Positions 1-5,802 are shown, counted from the stretch's first letter. The stretch: DNA of 11,935 nt from CAYPUG01 sp964413905 (GCA_964413905.1 CAYPUG010000083.1:1-11935), one strand, 5' to 3'. The notes: a model not told the origin generated them from the letters alone. Numbers and translations: made by a program.

Positions 1-541
1 CCGGCGTCACCTTGATATTCGCGGGCTTCACGTCGCGATGGAGAATGGGCGGATCCTGAGAGTGCAGGTACTCCAAGGCATCACACAATTGCGCCGCCCA
101 CACCAACACCTGACGTTCATCCAGAAATTCGCCCCGCTGACGAGCAGAAAGGACAACCTCTTCCAGGTCACGGCCCGGCACATAATCCATTACCAAGTAC
201 TCTCGACGTCCTTCCGCGAAGAAATCGGAGACCTTGGGCAGATTAGGATGATCAAGGCGGGCAAGAATACGGGCTTCCTGATAGAATTGGGCATGAATCT
301 CTTCGGTAATCTCAGTAAGCCCGTAAATCTCCGGGAGGACCTCCTTGACCGCGCAGACCCGTCCGGGTAAACGGAGATCCTCGGCCTTATAAACCGCCCC
401 CATCCCCCCTTGACCGATCAGTTCGACAATCCGATATCGATGGCGTAAAATAGTGCCCGGAGAGAGGGGCTTCGCAACGTACACGCGAGTCCAATTGGGC
501 GACGAGGTTGTTCGTCGTGTCGACTCTTTTCTCTCATTCAT
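1..541 (-). CDS. Hanks-type serine/threonine protein kinase, N-terminal part (cut by window edge)
   Basis: Reading the minus strand from an ATG at 541 gives 180 residues without a stop, running off the left edge. About 35 polar residues come first, then a kinase fold: glycine-rich loop GQGGMGAVYKA at about residues 43-53, ATP-anchoring lysine in CAVKEV (K66), a likely alpha-C glutamate (E89), and the catalytic loop HRDVKPANI with D170 and N175. The arginine before the catalytic aspartate makes it an RD-type kinase. The activation loop, C-lobe and any sensor or PASTA domains lie outside the window. No good Shine-Dalgarno precedes the ATG, so the start is tentative. It is divergent from an FHA-domain regulator, and since FHA domains bind phosphothreonine the two could form one signalling pair; that link is inferred. 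The kinase identity itself is very secure. Confidence 0.93.
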   Translation of the reverse strand, partial: MNERKESTRRTTSSPNWTRVYVAKPLSPGTILRHRYRIVELIGQGGMGAVYKAEDLRLPGRVCAVKEVLPEIYGLTEITEEIHAQFYQEARILARLDHPNLPKVSDFFAEGRREYLVMDYVPGRDLEEVVLSARQRGEFLDERQVLVWAAQLCDALEYLHSQDPPILHRDVKPANIKVTP

Positions 542-743
542 AACGCTCGCGGCATTTCCCGGCAACAATGTGTGGCGGATTGACGGGCAAAACCCTGTGA
601 ATGAGCATAAAGGAAGCGCAGAAATAAGCCACCGTGAATCAACAACCGACCATATAGTGTAGAGAATACCCGAATATGTCAAGTTTAACGCGGGGAGCAT
701 GAAACATCCAAACAGGCTTGACAGAGAACATCGGGAAAACACC

Positions 744-1415
744 ATGGCCGACCAGTCAGATGAAGTGGCCATGCTCATCCTCCAACGCGGAGGATTAGGG
801 GGACAGCGTTGGCGTTTGGATCGCGATGAAATAGTCATTGGTCGCAGTCCCGAGTGCGACATCATCTTGCCGGACCGTCAGGTCTCGCGGCGGCACGCGC
901 GGATATTTCGTCAGGGCGACACCTATTACATTGAAGATCTGCATTCTAAAAACGGCACTTGGGTCAACGGAGTCCCTGTTTACAACGCGGTGCCCTTGGA
1001 AGACGGGGATGAAATTCAGATCGCCTTGCGTTTCAAATTAGCCTTTGTCGGTACAGGTGCGACCGCGCCTCTCTCTGTGGACACCGGGGCCCAAGAGGGA
1101 CTCCACGTAGACCTGGCAGGACATCGGGTATTCGTCAACGGCCGGGAGATCCTGCCGCCCCTTTCCCAGGCACAATTCCGTCTTCTCGCTTTACTGTGGG
1201 AAGCGAAAGGGAATGTGGTCTCTCGGGAGGACATCGTTCGCTACGTGTGGGCAGGAGCCGACGCGGAAGGGGTCAGCGAGCAAGCCATCGATGCGCTCGT
1301 TCGACGCCTGCGGGAACGCCTGGCCGATTACGACCCCGATCACATGTACATTGTCACCGTGCGCGGACAAGGTTTTCGCTTGCAGAATCGCCATCTTCCC
1401 CGCGAGGGAGAATAA
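744..1415 (+). CDS. FHA domain–winged-helix (OmpR/PhoB-type) transcriptional regulator
   Basis: A 223-residue cytoplasmic protein of two modules. Residues about 10-105 are a forkhead-associated domain with the phosphothreonine-binding signature IGRSPECD (R34, S35), SRRHARI (H51) and HSKNGTWVNG (N70, N75). Residues about 118-215 match the C-terminal trans_reg_C winged helix, with SQAQFRLLALLWEAKGNVVSRE and the closing TVRGQGFRL wing. There is no receiver domain: the FHA takes its place, so DNA binding or partner choice is probably controlled by threonine phosphorylation rather than by Asp phosphorylation. An in-frame ATG at 699 would add 15 non-conserved residues, but its GGGGAG lies only 1 nt away. 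The ATG at 744 is preceded by a weak GGGA with usable spacing and starts right before the domain, so I prefer it. It heads an operon with the 98-aa gene (12-nt gap) and the Nudix gene. Confidence 0.9.
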   Translation: MADQSDEVAMLILQRGGLGGQRWRLDRDEIVIGRSPECDIILPDRQVSRRHARIFRQGDTYYIEDLHSKNGTWVNGVPVYNAVPLEDGDEIQIALRFKLAFVGTGATAPLSVDTGAQEGLHVDLAGHRVFVNGREILPPLSQAQFRLLALLWEAKGNVVSREDIVRYVWAGADAEGVSEQAIDALVRRLRERLADYDPDHMYIVTVRGQGFRLQNRHLPREGE

Positions 1416-1427
1416 CAGGGGCCCACC

Positions 1428-1724
1428 GTGGACCGAATTATCCCGAAATCCTGGCAAAAACATCTGCATCGCTGGGGGACGTGGATACGCGGGTTTATTT
1501 ATGGCATGACGTTCTTTGAAGTGGAACGCATGTTACGCCGCCAACGAGCGGACCTGGAGCACTTGTTCATCCTCATCGCGTTCGGTGACCTCATCGGCCT
1601 CCCGATTATTCCTCCTTATTACACCATGCGCCTCTTGCCATACATTGTACCGATGATCACGACGTGGAAACGTCGCATGTTACGAGAACGGGATTTGACC
1701 GACTTGGCAGCGGATCTCGATTAG
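1428..1724 (+). CDS. conserved-looking 98-aa protein with a hydrophobic core, function unknown
   Basis: GTG start preceded by AGGGG at a good distance, 12 nt after the FHA regulator and 10 nt before the Nudix gene, so it is clearly translated within the operon. The sequence is rich in Trp and Arg at the N-terminus. Residues about 45-78 form a hydrophobic stretch broken by prolines (IPPYYTMRLLPYIVPM), followed by a basic segment (KRRMLRERDL) and an acidic end. This could be one or two short membrane-associated helices with a positively charged cytoplasmic flank, or an amphipathic peripheral protein. I recognise no family. Its position suggests a role tied to the kinase/FHA signalling genes or the Nudix hydrolase, but nothing in the sequence shows which. 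Confidence 0.75.
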   Translation: MDRIIPKSWQKHLHRWGTWIRGFIYGMTFFEVERMLRRQRADLEHLFILIAFGDLIGLPIIPPYYTMRLLPYIVPMITTWKRRMLRERDLTDLAADLD

Positions 1725-1734
1725 GGGGGCACTC

Positions 1735-2238
1735 GTGGGCACACGTTCGGCACGCAGACGGCGCCAATTGCTGAAAAACATGGTGCGAGATGAGTTCTCC
1801 GCGGGGGGGATCGTCGTCCGCGAACGGGGCAAGGACCAATGGGAAGTGCTCCTGATTGCTACGCATGAGGGAGGGCGCTGGAGTTTACCCAAAGGGCATG
1901 TGGAACCCAACGAGAGCCCGGAGGAGGCCGCACTTCGTGAGGTTCGCGAAGAAACGGGCGTAGAAGCGGAAATTATCGCCCCTGTAGACACCATAGATTA
2001 CTGGTATCGGTGGAAATGCCCGGAGGGCACCGTCCTCATCCACAAACGGGTTATGTTCTATTTAATGCGCTACAAACGCGGGGATGTAAGCGAACACGGG
2101 TGGGAAGTGGATGACGCACGTTGGTTCCCTTTTGAAGAAGCCGTTGCCAAAGTGTCGTACGACGACGAACGTCGTTTACTTCATCAGGCGCGAAATCTGC
2201 TCCTCCAGAAAATGCAGCGGGTATCCGACAGCACATAA
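1735..2238 (+). CDS. Nudix (MutT-type) hydrolase
   Basis: A 167-residue Nudix-fold pyrophosphohydrolase. The full Nudix box G-x5-E-x7-REVREETGV is present at residues 54-76, with the metal-binding glutamates in REVREE intact. It is preceded by the typical strands FSAGGIVVRE and WEVLLIAT and the WSLPKGHVE lead-in. WSLPKGHVE is shared with diadenosine-polyphosphate and related nucleotide hydrolases, so a dinucleoside-polyphosphate or nucleoside-diphosphate-linked substrate is likely, but substrate cannot be set from sequence alone. The start is GTG at 1735 behind a strong AGGGGGG. An ATG 15 codons later lacks a ribosome site. The basic N-terminus (TRSARRRRQLLK) is unusual for the family. It is the last gene of the FHA operon, and its TAA stop overlaps the T-tract of the opposing terminator. 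Confidence 0.9.
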   Translation: MGTRSARRRRQLLKNMVRDEFSAGGIVVRERGKDQWEVLLIATHEGGRWSLPKGHVEPNESPEEAALREVREETGVEAEIIAPVDTIDYWYRWKCPEGTVLIHKRVMFYLMRYKRGDVSEHGWEVDDARWFPFEEAVAKVSYDDERRLLHQARNLLLQKMQRVSDST

Positions 2239-2278
2239 AAAACCCGCCGGATGTCGAAAGCACGCGAACACCCGGCGG
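2237..2278 (-). terminator. intrinsic terminator of the 97-aa gene
   Basis: CCGCCGG at 2244-2250 pairs with CCGGCGG at 2272-2278 (7 G/C pairs, loop about 21 nt with some inner pairing). On the minus strand it is followed by six T. It therefore ends the minus-strand gene at 2298. On the plus strand there is no T-tract. Confidence 0.8.
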
Positions 2279-2297
2279 ATGCGTCACGCAACTACGT

Positions 2298-2591
2298 TTA
2301 ACCGACCAATCTCTCCTCCCACCCGCTGAGGACCCGCAACGTGGTAATAATTCCCGAGGGGAGTGTGGACGTGTACTGCACTTGCACCTTTGCCTGGCGT
2401 CCATCCTCCAGCGCGATATAAAGCACCCGGTCCTTATATTGTGCCAAGTCATTATCCGGCACCCCCTGGGTGATGAACACCACACGAAACCGAGGGGCCC
2501 CCTTGGCTGCGTGCACCCATTCTGTAACCTCGGCTTCTCCTGTCACCAAGGGCTGCTTTAAATTCTCAGGATTCCAAATAGTCGCCTGCAT
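2298..2591 (-). CDS. small 97-aa protein of unknown function
   Basis: The ATG at 2591 has an excellent ribosome site, GGGAGGA, 7 nt upstream. A TTG start further up at 2630 would begin inside the MITE-like insertion and has no such site, so the ATG is preferred. The protein (MQATIWNPENLKQPLVTG...) is soluble, beta-rich in appearance and about neutral, with a pattern of alternating hydrophobics (FRVVFITQG, RVLYIALEDGRQAKVQVQYTST) and no signal peptide. I do not recognise a family. It is a single-gene unit with its own terminator, convergent with the Nudix operon. Its leader is interrupted by the 104-bp element at 2616-2719, which separates the ribosome site from any promoter further upstream. 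Confidence 0.75.
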   Translation of the reverse strand: MQATIWNPENLKQPLVTGEAEVTEWVHAAKGAPRFRVVFITQGVPDNDLAQYKDRVLYIALEDGRQAKVQVQYTSTLPSGIITTLRVLSGWEERLVG

Positions 2592-2606
2592 GAGTCGTCC
2601 TCCCAA

Positions 2607-2615
2607 ACGGGATAT
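2607..2615. repeat. left 9-bp target-site duplication (ACGGGATAT)
   Basis: Identical to 2720-2728. The two copies sit immediately outside the inverted ends of the element at 2616-2719. Confidence 0.75.
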
Positions 2616-2719
2616 TTGATTGACTGACAAAACTCTGCAAATGCACCTTGGCCTAGAAAGAGGTAGGCTACTCCTTCTTTACACCAAGGTACATGAAACG
2701 CGATATGTCAGTCAATCAG
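2616..2719. mobile_element. 104-bp MITE-like insertion with inverted ends
   Basis: TGATTGACTGACA at 2617-2629 is matched by its exact reverse complement at 2706-2718; with one mismatched outermost base the ends are 14 bp. Nested inside, ACCTTGG (2645-2651) pairs with CCAAGGT (2684-2690) about exactly the same centre (2667.5), so the whole element can fold into one hairpin. It is flanked by a 9-bp direct repeat, ACGGGATAT, at 2607-2615 and 2720-2728, as expected for a target-site duplication. It has no ORF, so it would be non-autonomous. The family is unknown; 9-bp duplications are made by several IS groups. Confidence 0.75.
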
Positions 2720-2728
2720 ACGGGATAT
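2720..2728. repeat. right 9-bp target-site duplication (ACGGGATAT)
   Basis: Second copy of the 9-bp direct repeat bounding the MITE-like element. Removing the element plus one copy rejoins the leader of the 97-aa gene. Confidence 0.75.
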
Positions 2729-2783
2729 GAAGACAATAAACACGCAAAAATTCTATCCGTGAACGCCACAAGAGACCAAATCT

Positions 2784-2915
2784 CTAGTCGTCGATGGCGG
2801 CAAAGGATACCACATAAAGGCCAACAACGAACGGAAGAAGGAACAGGGCCCGGATGAACACGAATCGGGAAAGGGAGCGTGGAGTAAAAGGAGGAAACCA
2901 CCGTTCGGCGGCCAT
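2784..2915 (-). CDS. doubtful 43-aa single-span membrane ORF
   Basis: An ATG at 2915 opens a 43-residue frame. Residues about 1-22 are basic and proline-bearing (RSLSRFVFIR), followed by a clear hydrophobic span (ALFLLPFVVGLYVVSFAA) and an acidic end IDD, the topology of a small inner-membrane protein. The only ribosome-site hint is a GGA 7 nt before the ATG. An ATG at 2972 in the same frame has none. No family is recognised. It lies in an otherwise non-coding stretch and could be chance or the remnant of a longer gene. Confidence 0.3.
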   Translation of the reverse strand: MAAERWFPPFTPRSLSRFVFIRALFLLPFVVGLYVVSFAAIDD

Positions 2916-3144
2916 TGACCATTCCAACAAAACATTCGCAAACCCCACGTTCCAAACCGACGGGTGACACATCGTGTTTTATTCATCTCGACGTAAGAAG
3001 AGAATAAAGGCAAGGTATCTAAACGGAACTTTCCCGAAGAATTAGCGGTTCAGAGACCACATCGAACAGATGACCACCTCTAAAGTAAGGACATCGGGTA
3101 TTTAGGAAAGAGACAGAAATTCTGAGAAAAATGTGCTTTTATCC
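2916..3144. other. intergenic stretch without a convincing gene
   Basis: Together with its surroundings this is part of a stretch of almost 700 bases (2730-3423) between the 97-aa gene and the 100-aa gene. It is A-rich on the plus strand. No frame shows protein-like sequence with a ribosome site, and no tRNA or recognised RNA was found. A small palindrome CAGAA-A-TTCTG lies near 3113-3123. The promoter and leader of the next gene follow from 3145. Confidence 0.5.
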
Positions 3145-3173
3145 TTGACACAAAATGCCATACACTTTATAAT
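3145..3173 (+). promoter_or_regulatory. perfect-consensus sigma-70/sigma-A promoter
   Basis: TTGACA at 3145-3150, exactly 17 nt, then TATAAT at 3168-3173. Transcription would start near 3180, inside the palindrome AAGGCCTT (3176-3183). The first downstream gene begins at 3424, leaving a leader of about 240 nt. Confidence 0.85.
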
Positions 3174-3179
3174 TAAAGG

Positions 3180-3423
3180 CCTTCCATAGGGTTCTTAGAA
3201 AATATTACATACTCTCTCGAAAACAACGAAAACTGCATCGCACCGTTGAATAAAGAAGAAGGTTTTGCCACTCAATCAGGGGGGAGAGGGCAGACATTTA
3301 ACGCATTTAGACATTCACAGGGCAAGGGTTACCTTTCCCGGGCCACCTCCTGGAGTTCATAGGGAAAGATGTGATCGTTGAACAACACGTATTTTGGAAA
3401 CGTTGTGAAGGGAGGATACAATA
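3180..3423 (+). promoter_or_regulatory. long 5' leader of the 100-aa gene, possibly structured
   Basis: The leader holds CTTTCCC (3333-3339) pairing with GGGAAAG (3362-3368). The enclosed loop carries CCTCC (3346-3350), which is complementary to the GGAGG ribosome site at 3411-3415. The loop sequence could thus mask or free the ribosome site. No known riboswitch class is recognised. The RNA structure is inferred by eye only. Confidence 0.4.
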
Positions 3424-3726
3424 ATGGCAAAGTTCAAAAAACTATCCACGCAAGAGTTAGAAGAAATGATGACGCCACAGCCTAAACCATCTCCCCGCTC
3501 GTTGGAGAGACAACGTGCACTCCAAGAAATGAAGGAATTCCTCTCCCAAATTCAACCGGGCGAGGGGGGAGAAATCGTCTTAGAGGAAGGTGACAATAGG
3601 CTGACCATCAAAAACCGGCTGAAGAAGGCCGCGGAGGAACTGGGCGTTGAATTGAAGTTCATCCGCAAGCGAAAGCGCATTGTGTTCCAGGTCCTTGAGA
3701 AACAAGAGGGCGAAGCCCAAGAGTAA
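3424..3726 (+). CDS. 100-aa charged protein of unknown function
   Basis: ATG behind GGGAGG at good spacing, so translation is likely. The protein is highly charged, without membrane segments. Residues about 26-45 are a probable amphipathic helix (SLERQRALQEMKEFLSQIQ). The C-terminal part has a helix NRLKKAAEELGVELKFI followed by a basic turn RKRKR and a strand IVFQVLE. This helix-strand arrangement with a basic patch could bind nucleic acid, but I recognise no family and this is only a guess. It is transcribed from the strong promoter at 3145-3173. The next plus-strand element is the structured RNA upstream of the cysM-like gene, and readthrough between them is possible since no terminator lies directly after its TAA. 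Confidence 0.75.
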   Translation: MAKFKKLSTQELEEMMTPQPKPSPRSLERQRALQEMKEFLSQIQPGEGGEIVLEEGDNRLTIKNRLKKAAEELGVELKFIRKRKRIVFQVLEKQEGEAQE

Positions 3727-3786
3727 GGTACGAAACATATGAACTCGTTCACGCACGGGCACACATTTGTTTTCAGTGTATGCGCG

Positions 3787-3971
3787 CTGACCTGCTCCTG
3801 TAATGGGCGGGTGTAATCGGCTATGTTGCCGGTTGCACCCGCACAGGAAATCGGGGCAGTGAGTCGCGCTCCCGTGCGGAACCGCATAAATTCATAGCCT
3901 ATCTCACGAGAACGAGCAGGATCGTACACATATGTCCTCATCTATAAGCGTGTGATTCGTCACAGAGAGAC
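3787..3971 (+). ncRNA. multi-helix structured RNA, candidate attenuator/riboswitch leader of the cysM-like gene
   Basis: Visible helices: a closing stem CCTGCTC (3791-3797) with GAGCAGG (3914-3920); CTGT (3798-3801) with ACAG (3843-3846); a 15-bp hairpin, arms 3807-3821 and 3828-3842, loop TATGTT, which includes two G-U pairs; GTGAG (3859-3863) with CTCAC (3903-3907); TGCG-gaac-CGCA (3875-3886); and TGTGA-ttcg-TCACA (3951-3964). Segment 3854-3863 (GGGCAGTGAG) is also perfectly complementary to the first arm of the terminator that follows (3982-3991), so it can act as an antiterminator strand. No known riboswitch consensus was recognised. A free-standing small RNA is the alternative. Confidence 0.55.
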
Positions 3972-3973
3972 GG

Positions 3974-4017
3974 CCAAAAGGCTCACTGCCCTAGGGCAGT
4001 GAGCCTTTTGGTTTATT
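3974..4017 (+). terminator. strong palindromic terminator ahead of the cysM-like gene
   Basis: A perfect 38-bp palindrome spans 3974-4011 (centre at 3992/3993, CCCTAGGG in the middle), followed by TTTATT. It ends about 90 nt before the next start codon, the usual place for an attenuator. Its 5' arm competes with the upstream antiterminator-like segment at 3854-3863. On the minus strand no T-tract follows. Confidence 0.85.
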
Positions 4018-4108
4018 GGAGAGGTTCTGGTCCTGGTTGATTGACAAAGCGTCCTTAAGAGGTGAGCAAACGAGCCAGATACAACGTCCTTTCATAAGGA
4101 GAAGAGCT

Positions 4109-5038
4109 ATGATTGTCGACTTGATAAACGAGACCACTCTGAAGACCGAACAGGATATTCTCGCACACGTGGGCCACACCCCCTTACTCCGAGTACGTCG
4201 AATCGGTAAATTTTCTCCTTACGTGAGCGTGTACGCCAAGGCAGAATGGTTTAACCCGGGCGGTTCCATTAAGGATCGCGCGGCATTACGCATTATCGAG
4301 GATGCTGAACAACGGGGCCTTCTCACACCGGACAAAATCCTTATCGACGCGACATCAGGCAACACGGGCATTGGTTATGCTTGGATCGCCGCCGTCAAAG
4401 GGTACCGGGTTACTTTAGTCATGCCCGAAGATGTCACCGAAGAACGCAAACAAATCCTTCGAGCCTACGGGGCCACACTTCACTTTTCCCCCGCCGACGA
4501 AGGACAGGACGGAGCGATTCGCTTGGTACGCGACATCATCGCCCAACACCCACATCGCTATTTTTACGCGGACCAATACAATAACCCCGCGAATTGGCGC
4601 GCCCACTACGAAACCACCGGACCGGAAATATGGCAACAGACCCAAGGGTCGATAACGCATTTTGTGGGCGTCCTCGGAACCACCGGCACATTTGTGGGCG
4701 TCGGCCGATACCTCAGGACGGTCCATCCTCAAATCCGTCTCATCGGCGTCCAACCGGCTTCAGCCCAAGACAAAGTTGAGGGCATGAAACATCTGGCGAC
4801 CGCGATCGTGCCCGGCATTTGGGATCCCGAATTACCCGACGATATCGTGTACGTCACCAGCGATGAGGCACGCACTATGGCCCGACGTTTAGCCCGTGAA
4901 GAAGGATGGTTTGTGGGACTCTCCGCGGCCGCGGCGATGACCGCGGCTTTGCGTGTGGCAGAAACACTCTGTACAGGCACCGTAGTGACTGTGCTACCGG
5001 ATTCAGGGTACAAATACTTAAGTCTGGGCATTTGGTAG
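4109..5038 (+). CDS. cysM: cysteine synthase family PLP enzyme (CysM/CysK-type)
   Basis: A fold-type II PLP enzyme of 309 residues, expected to make L-cysteine from an activated serine (O-acetylserine or O-phosphoserine) and a sulfur donor in the cytoplasm. Landmarks: HTPLLR at 23-28, the PLP lysine in NPGGSIKDR (K55), the substrate loop TSGNTG (82-87), the phosphate-binding GTTGT (190-194), and the C-terminal PDSGYKYLS (297-305). The KYLS-x-G-x-W end resembles CysM of actinobacteria more than classical CysK, and cystathionine beta-synthase is a further possibility, so the sulfur donor is open. ATG at 4109 has AAGGAG 7 nt upstream. A longer in-frame start at 4016 would lie inside the terminator and is rejected. 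The gene stands alone behind the structured leader and terminator at 3787-4017, which suggests control by transcription attenuation. Confidence 0.85.
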   Translation: MIVDLINETTLKTEQDILAHVGHTPLLRVRRIGKFSPYVSVYAKAEWFNPGGSIKDRAALRIIEDAEQRGLLTPDKILIDATSGNTGIGYAWIAAVKGYRVTLVMPEDVTEERKQILRAYGATLHFSPADEGQDGAIRLVRDIIAQHPHRYFYADQYNNPANWRAHYETTGPEIWQQTQGSITHFVGVLGTTGTFVGVGRYLRTVHPQIRLIGVQPASAQDKVEGMKHLATAIVPGIWDPELPDDIVYVTSDEARTMARRLAREEGWFVGLSAAAAMTAALRVAETLCTGTVVTVLPDSGYKYLSLGIW

Positions 5039-5060
5039 AAGCGAGAGGAGAAGAGACATT

Positions 5061-5089
5061 TTGACAGATGCTCCCCTTATGAATAAGAT
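5061..5089 (+). promoter_or_regulatory. probable promoter of efp
   Basis: TTGACA at 5061-5066, 17 nt, TAAGAT at 5084-5089 (4 of 6 to TATAAT). It lies just after the cysM-like stop codon and would give an efp leader of about 145 nt. Confidence 0.6.
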
Positions 5090-5113
5090 GAACAATGAGT
5101 TGGGGGAGAAAGG

Positions 5114-5152
5114 ATGACAGATTGCACAGTCGAGATTGTCTACCTGCCCTAG
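5114..5152 (+). CDS. possible 12-codon leader ORF before efp
   Basis: ATG at 5114 is preceded by GGGGAG 5 nt upstream and reads MTDCTVEIVYLP before a TAG at 5150. It would lie in the efp transcript, 89 nt ahead of the efp start. It is too short to judge by composition. It may be a leader peptide or chance. Confidence 0.2.
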   Translation: MTDCTVEIVYLP

Positions 5153-5241
5153 TATCTCCTTTATTTCAAAGCCGAGACGCACGCGCAGCCTGTTGGTAGG
5201 CGCTCAGCCACTGCACTTCTAACGCATAGGGAGGACCCAGA

Positions 5242-5802
5242 ATGATTGATGTACAAGACGCCCGCAAGGGCACTATCATTGAGTTAGACGGCGATCTGTA
5301 CGAAGTATTGGAATATTCCCACCACAAGATGGCGAGAGGCAACGCGGTCATCCGCCTAAAACTCCGCAACCTCTCTACAGGCTCCACCGTTGAACGCACG
5401 TTTACGGGAAACCAGCGGGTACAGGACGTGCGTTTAGATCACGCTCAAGTACAATACCTGTACCAGGACGGCGACCTTTATTATTTCATGGATACTGAAA
5501 CCTACGAACAATTTCCCTTGAGCAAAGAAGTATTGGGAGACGCCGTAAATTACCTAACCGATGGTCTGGTGCTGAAAATCGAAACCTACAAGGGAAAACC
5601 GGTCCGGTTGGAATTGCCCACCACTGTGGACTTAAAGGTCGTTGATGCAGAACCGGGGTTTGCTGGGGACACCGCGGGCAGCGCCAGCAAGTGGTGCACC
5701 GTGGAGACCGGCCTGAAAGTACGCGTGCCTCTGTTTATCGAAGCGGGTGACACCATCCGCGTGGATACCCGAACCGGAGAATACGTCACACGCGTGGAAT
5801 AA
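5242..5802 (+). CDS. efp: translation elongation factor P
   Basis: EF-P of 186 residues, the usual length, with three beta-barrel domains: an N-terminal KOW-like domain (about 1-62), OB domain II (about 65-125) with YLYQDGDLYYFMD, and OB domain III (about 130-186) ending in the hallmark TGEYVTRV. It binds between the P and E sites of the ribosome and relieves stalling at proline runs. The domain I loop that reaches the peptidyl-transferase centre reads HHKMARGNAV, so its tip residue is R32 rather than the lysine of E. coli EF-P. ATG at 5242 follows GGGAGG at good spacing. A promoter lies at 5061-5089 and a terminator-like hairpin comes right after the stop. No EF-P-modifying enzyme gene is in the window. 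Confidence 0.97.
   Translation: MIDVQDARKGTIIELDGDLYEVLEYSHHKMARGNAVIRLKLRNLSTGSTVERTFTGNQRVQDVRLDHAQVQYLYQDGDLYYFMDTETYEQFPLSKEVLGDAVNYLTDGLVLKIETYKGKPVRLELPTTVDLKVVDAEPGFAGDTAGSASKWCTVETGLKVRVPLFIEAGDTIRVDTRTGEYVTRVE

Noticed and set aside
718..723. TTGACA upstream of the FHA gene as a -35 box
   Set aside because: A -10 at normal spacing would fall on the start codon at 744, and no TATAAT-like hexamer is there.
3874..3886. GTGCGGAACCGCA resembles the T-box motif of tRNA-sensing leaders
   Set aside because: The T-box bulge needs UGGN before ACC to pair with the tRNA end; here it is CGGA. The motif is also not part of the terminator's first arm as it should be, and no stem I landmarks were seen.
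3787..3971. SRP RNA, tmRNA, 6S RNA or RNase P RNA
   Set aside because: None of the conserved cores could be found (SRP tetraloop region, tmRNA tRNA-like ends, RNase P GAGGAAAGUCC), and the branched layout does not fit 6S RNA.
4037..4046. GTTGATTGAC near 4037 as another MITE end
   Set aside because: Only about nine bases match the element end, with no partner end or flanking duplication, so chance is likely.
4016..4108. N-terminal extension of the cysM-like protein from 4016
   Set aside because: It would start in the T-tail of the terminator, has no ribosome site and adds 31 residues that do not fit the family; the ATG at 4109 has AAGGAG at ideal spacing.
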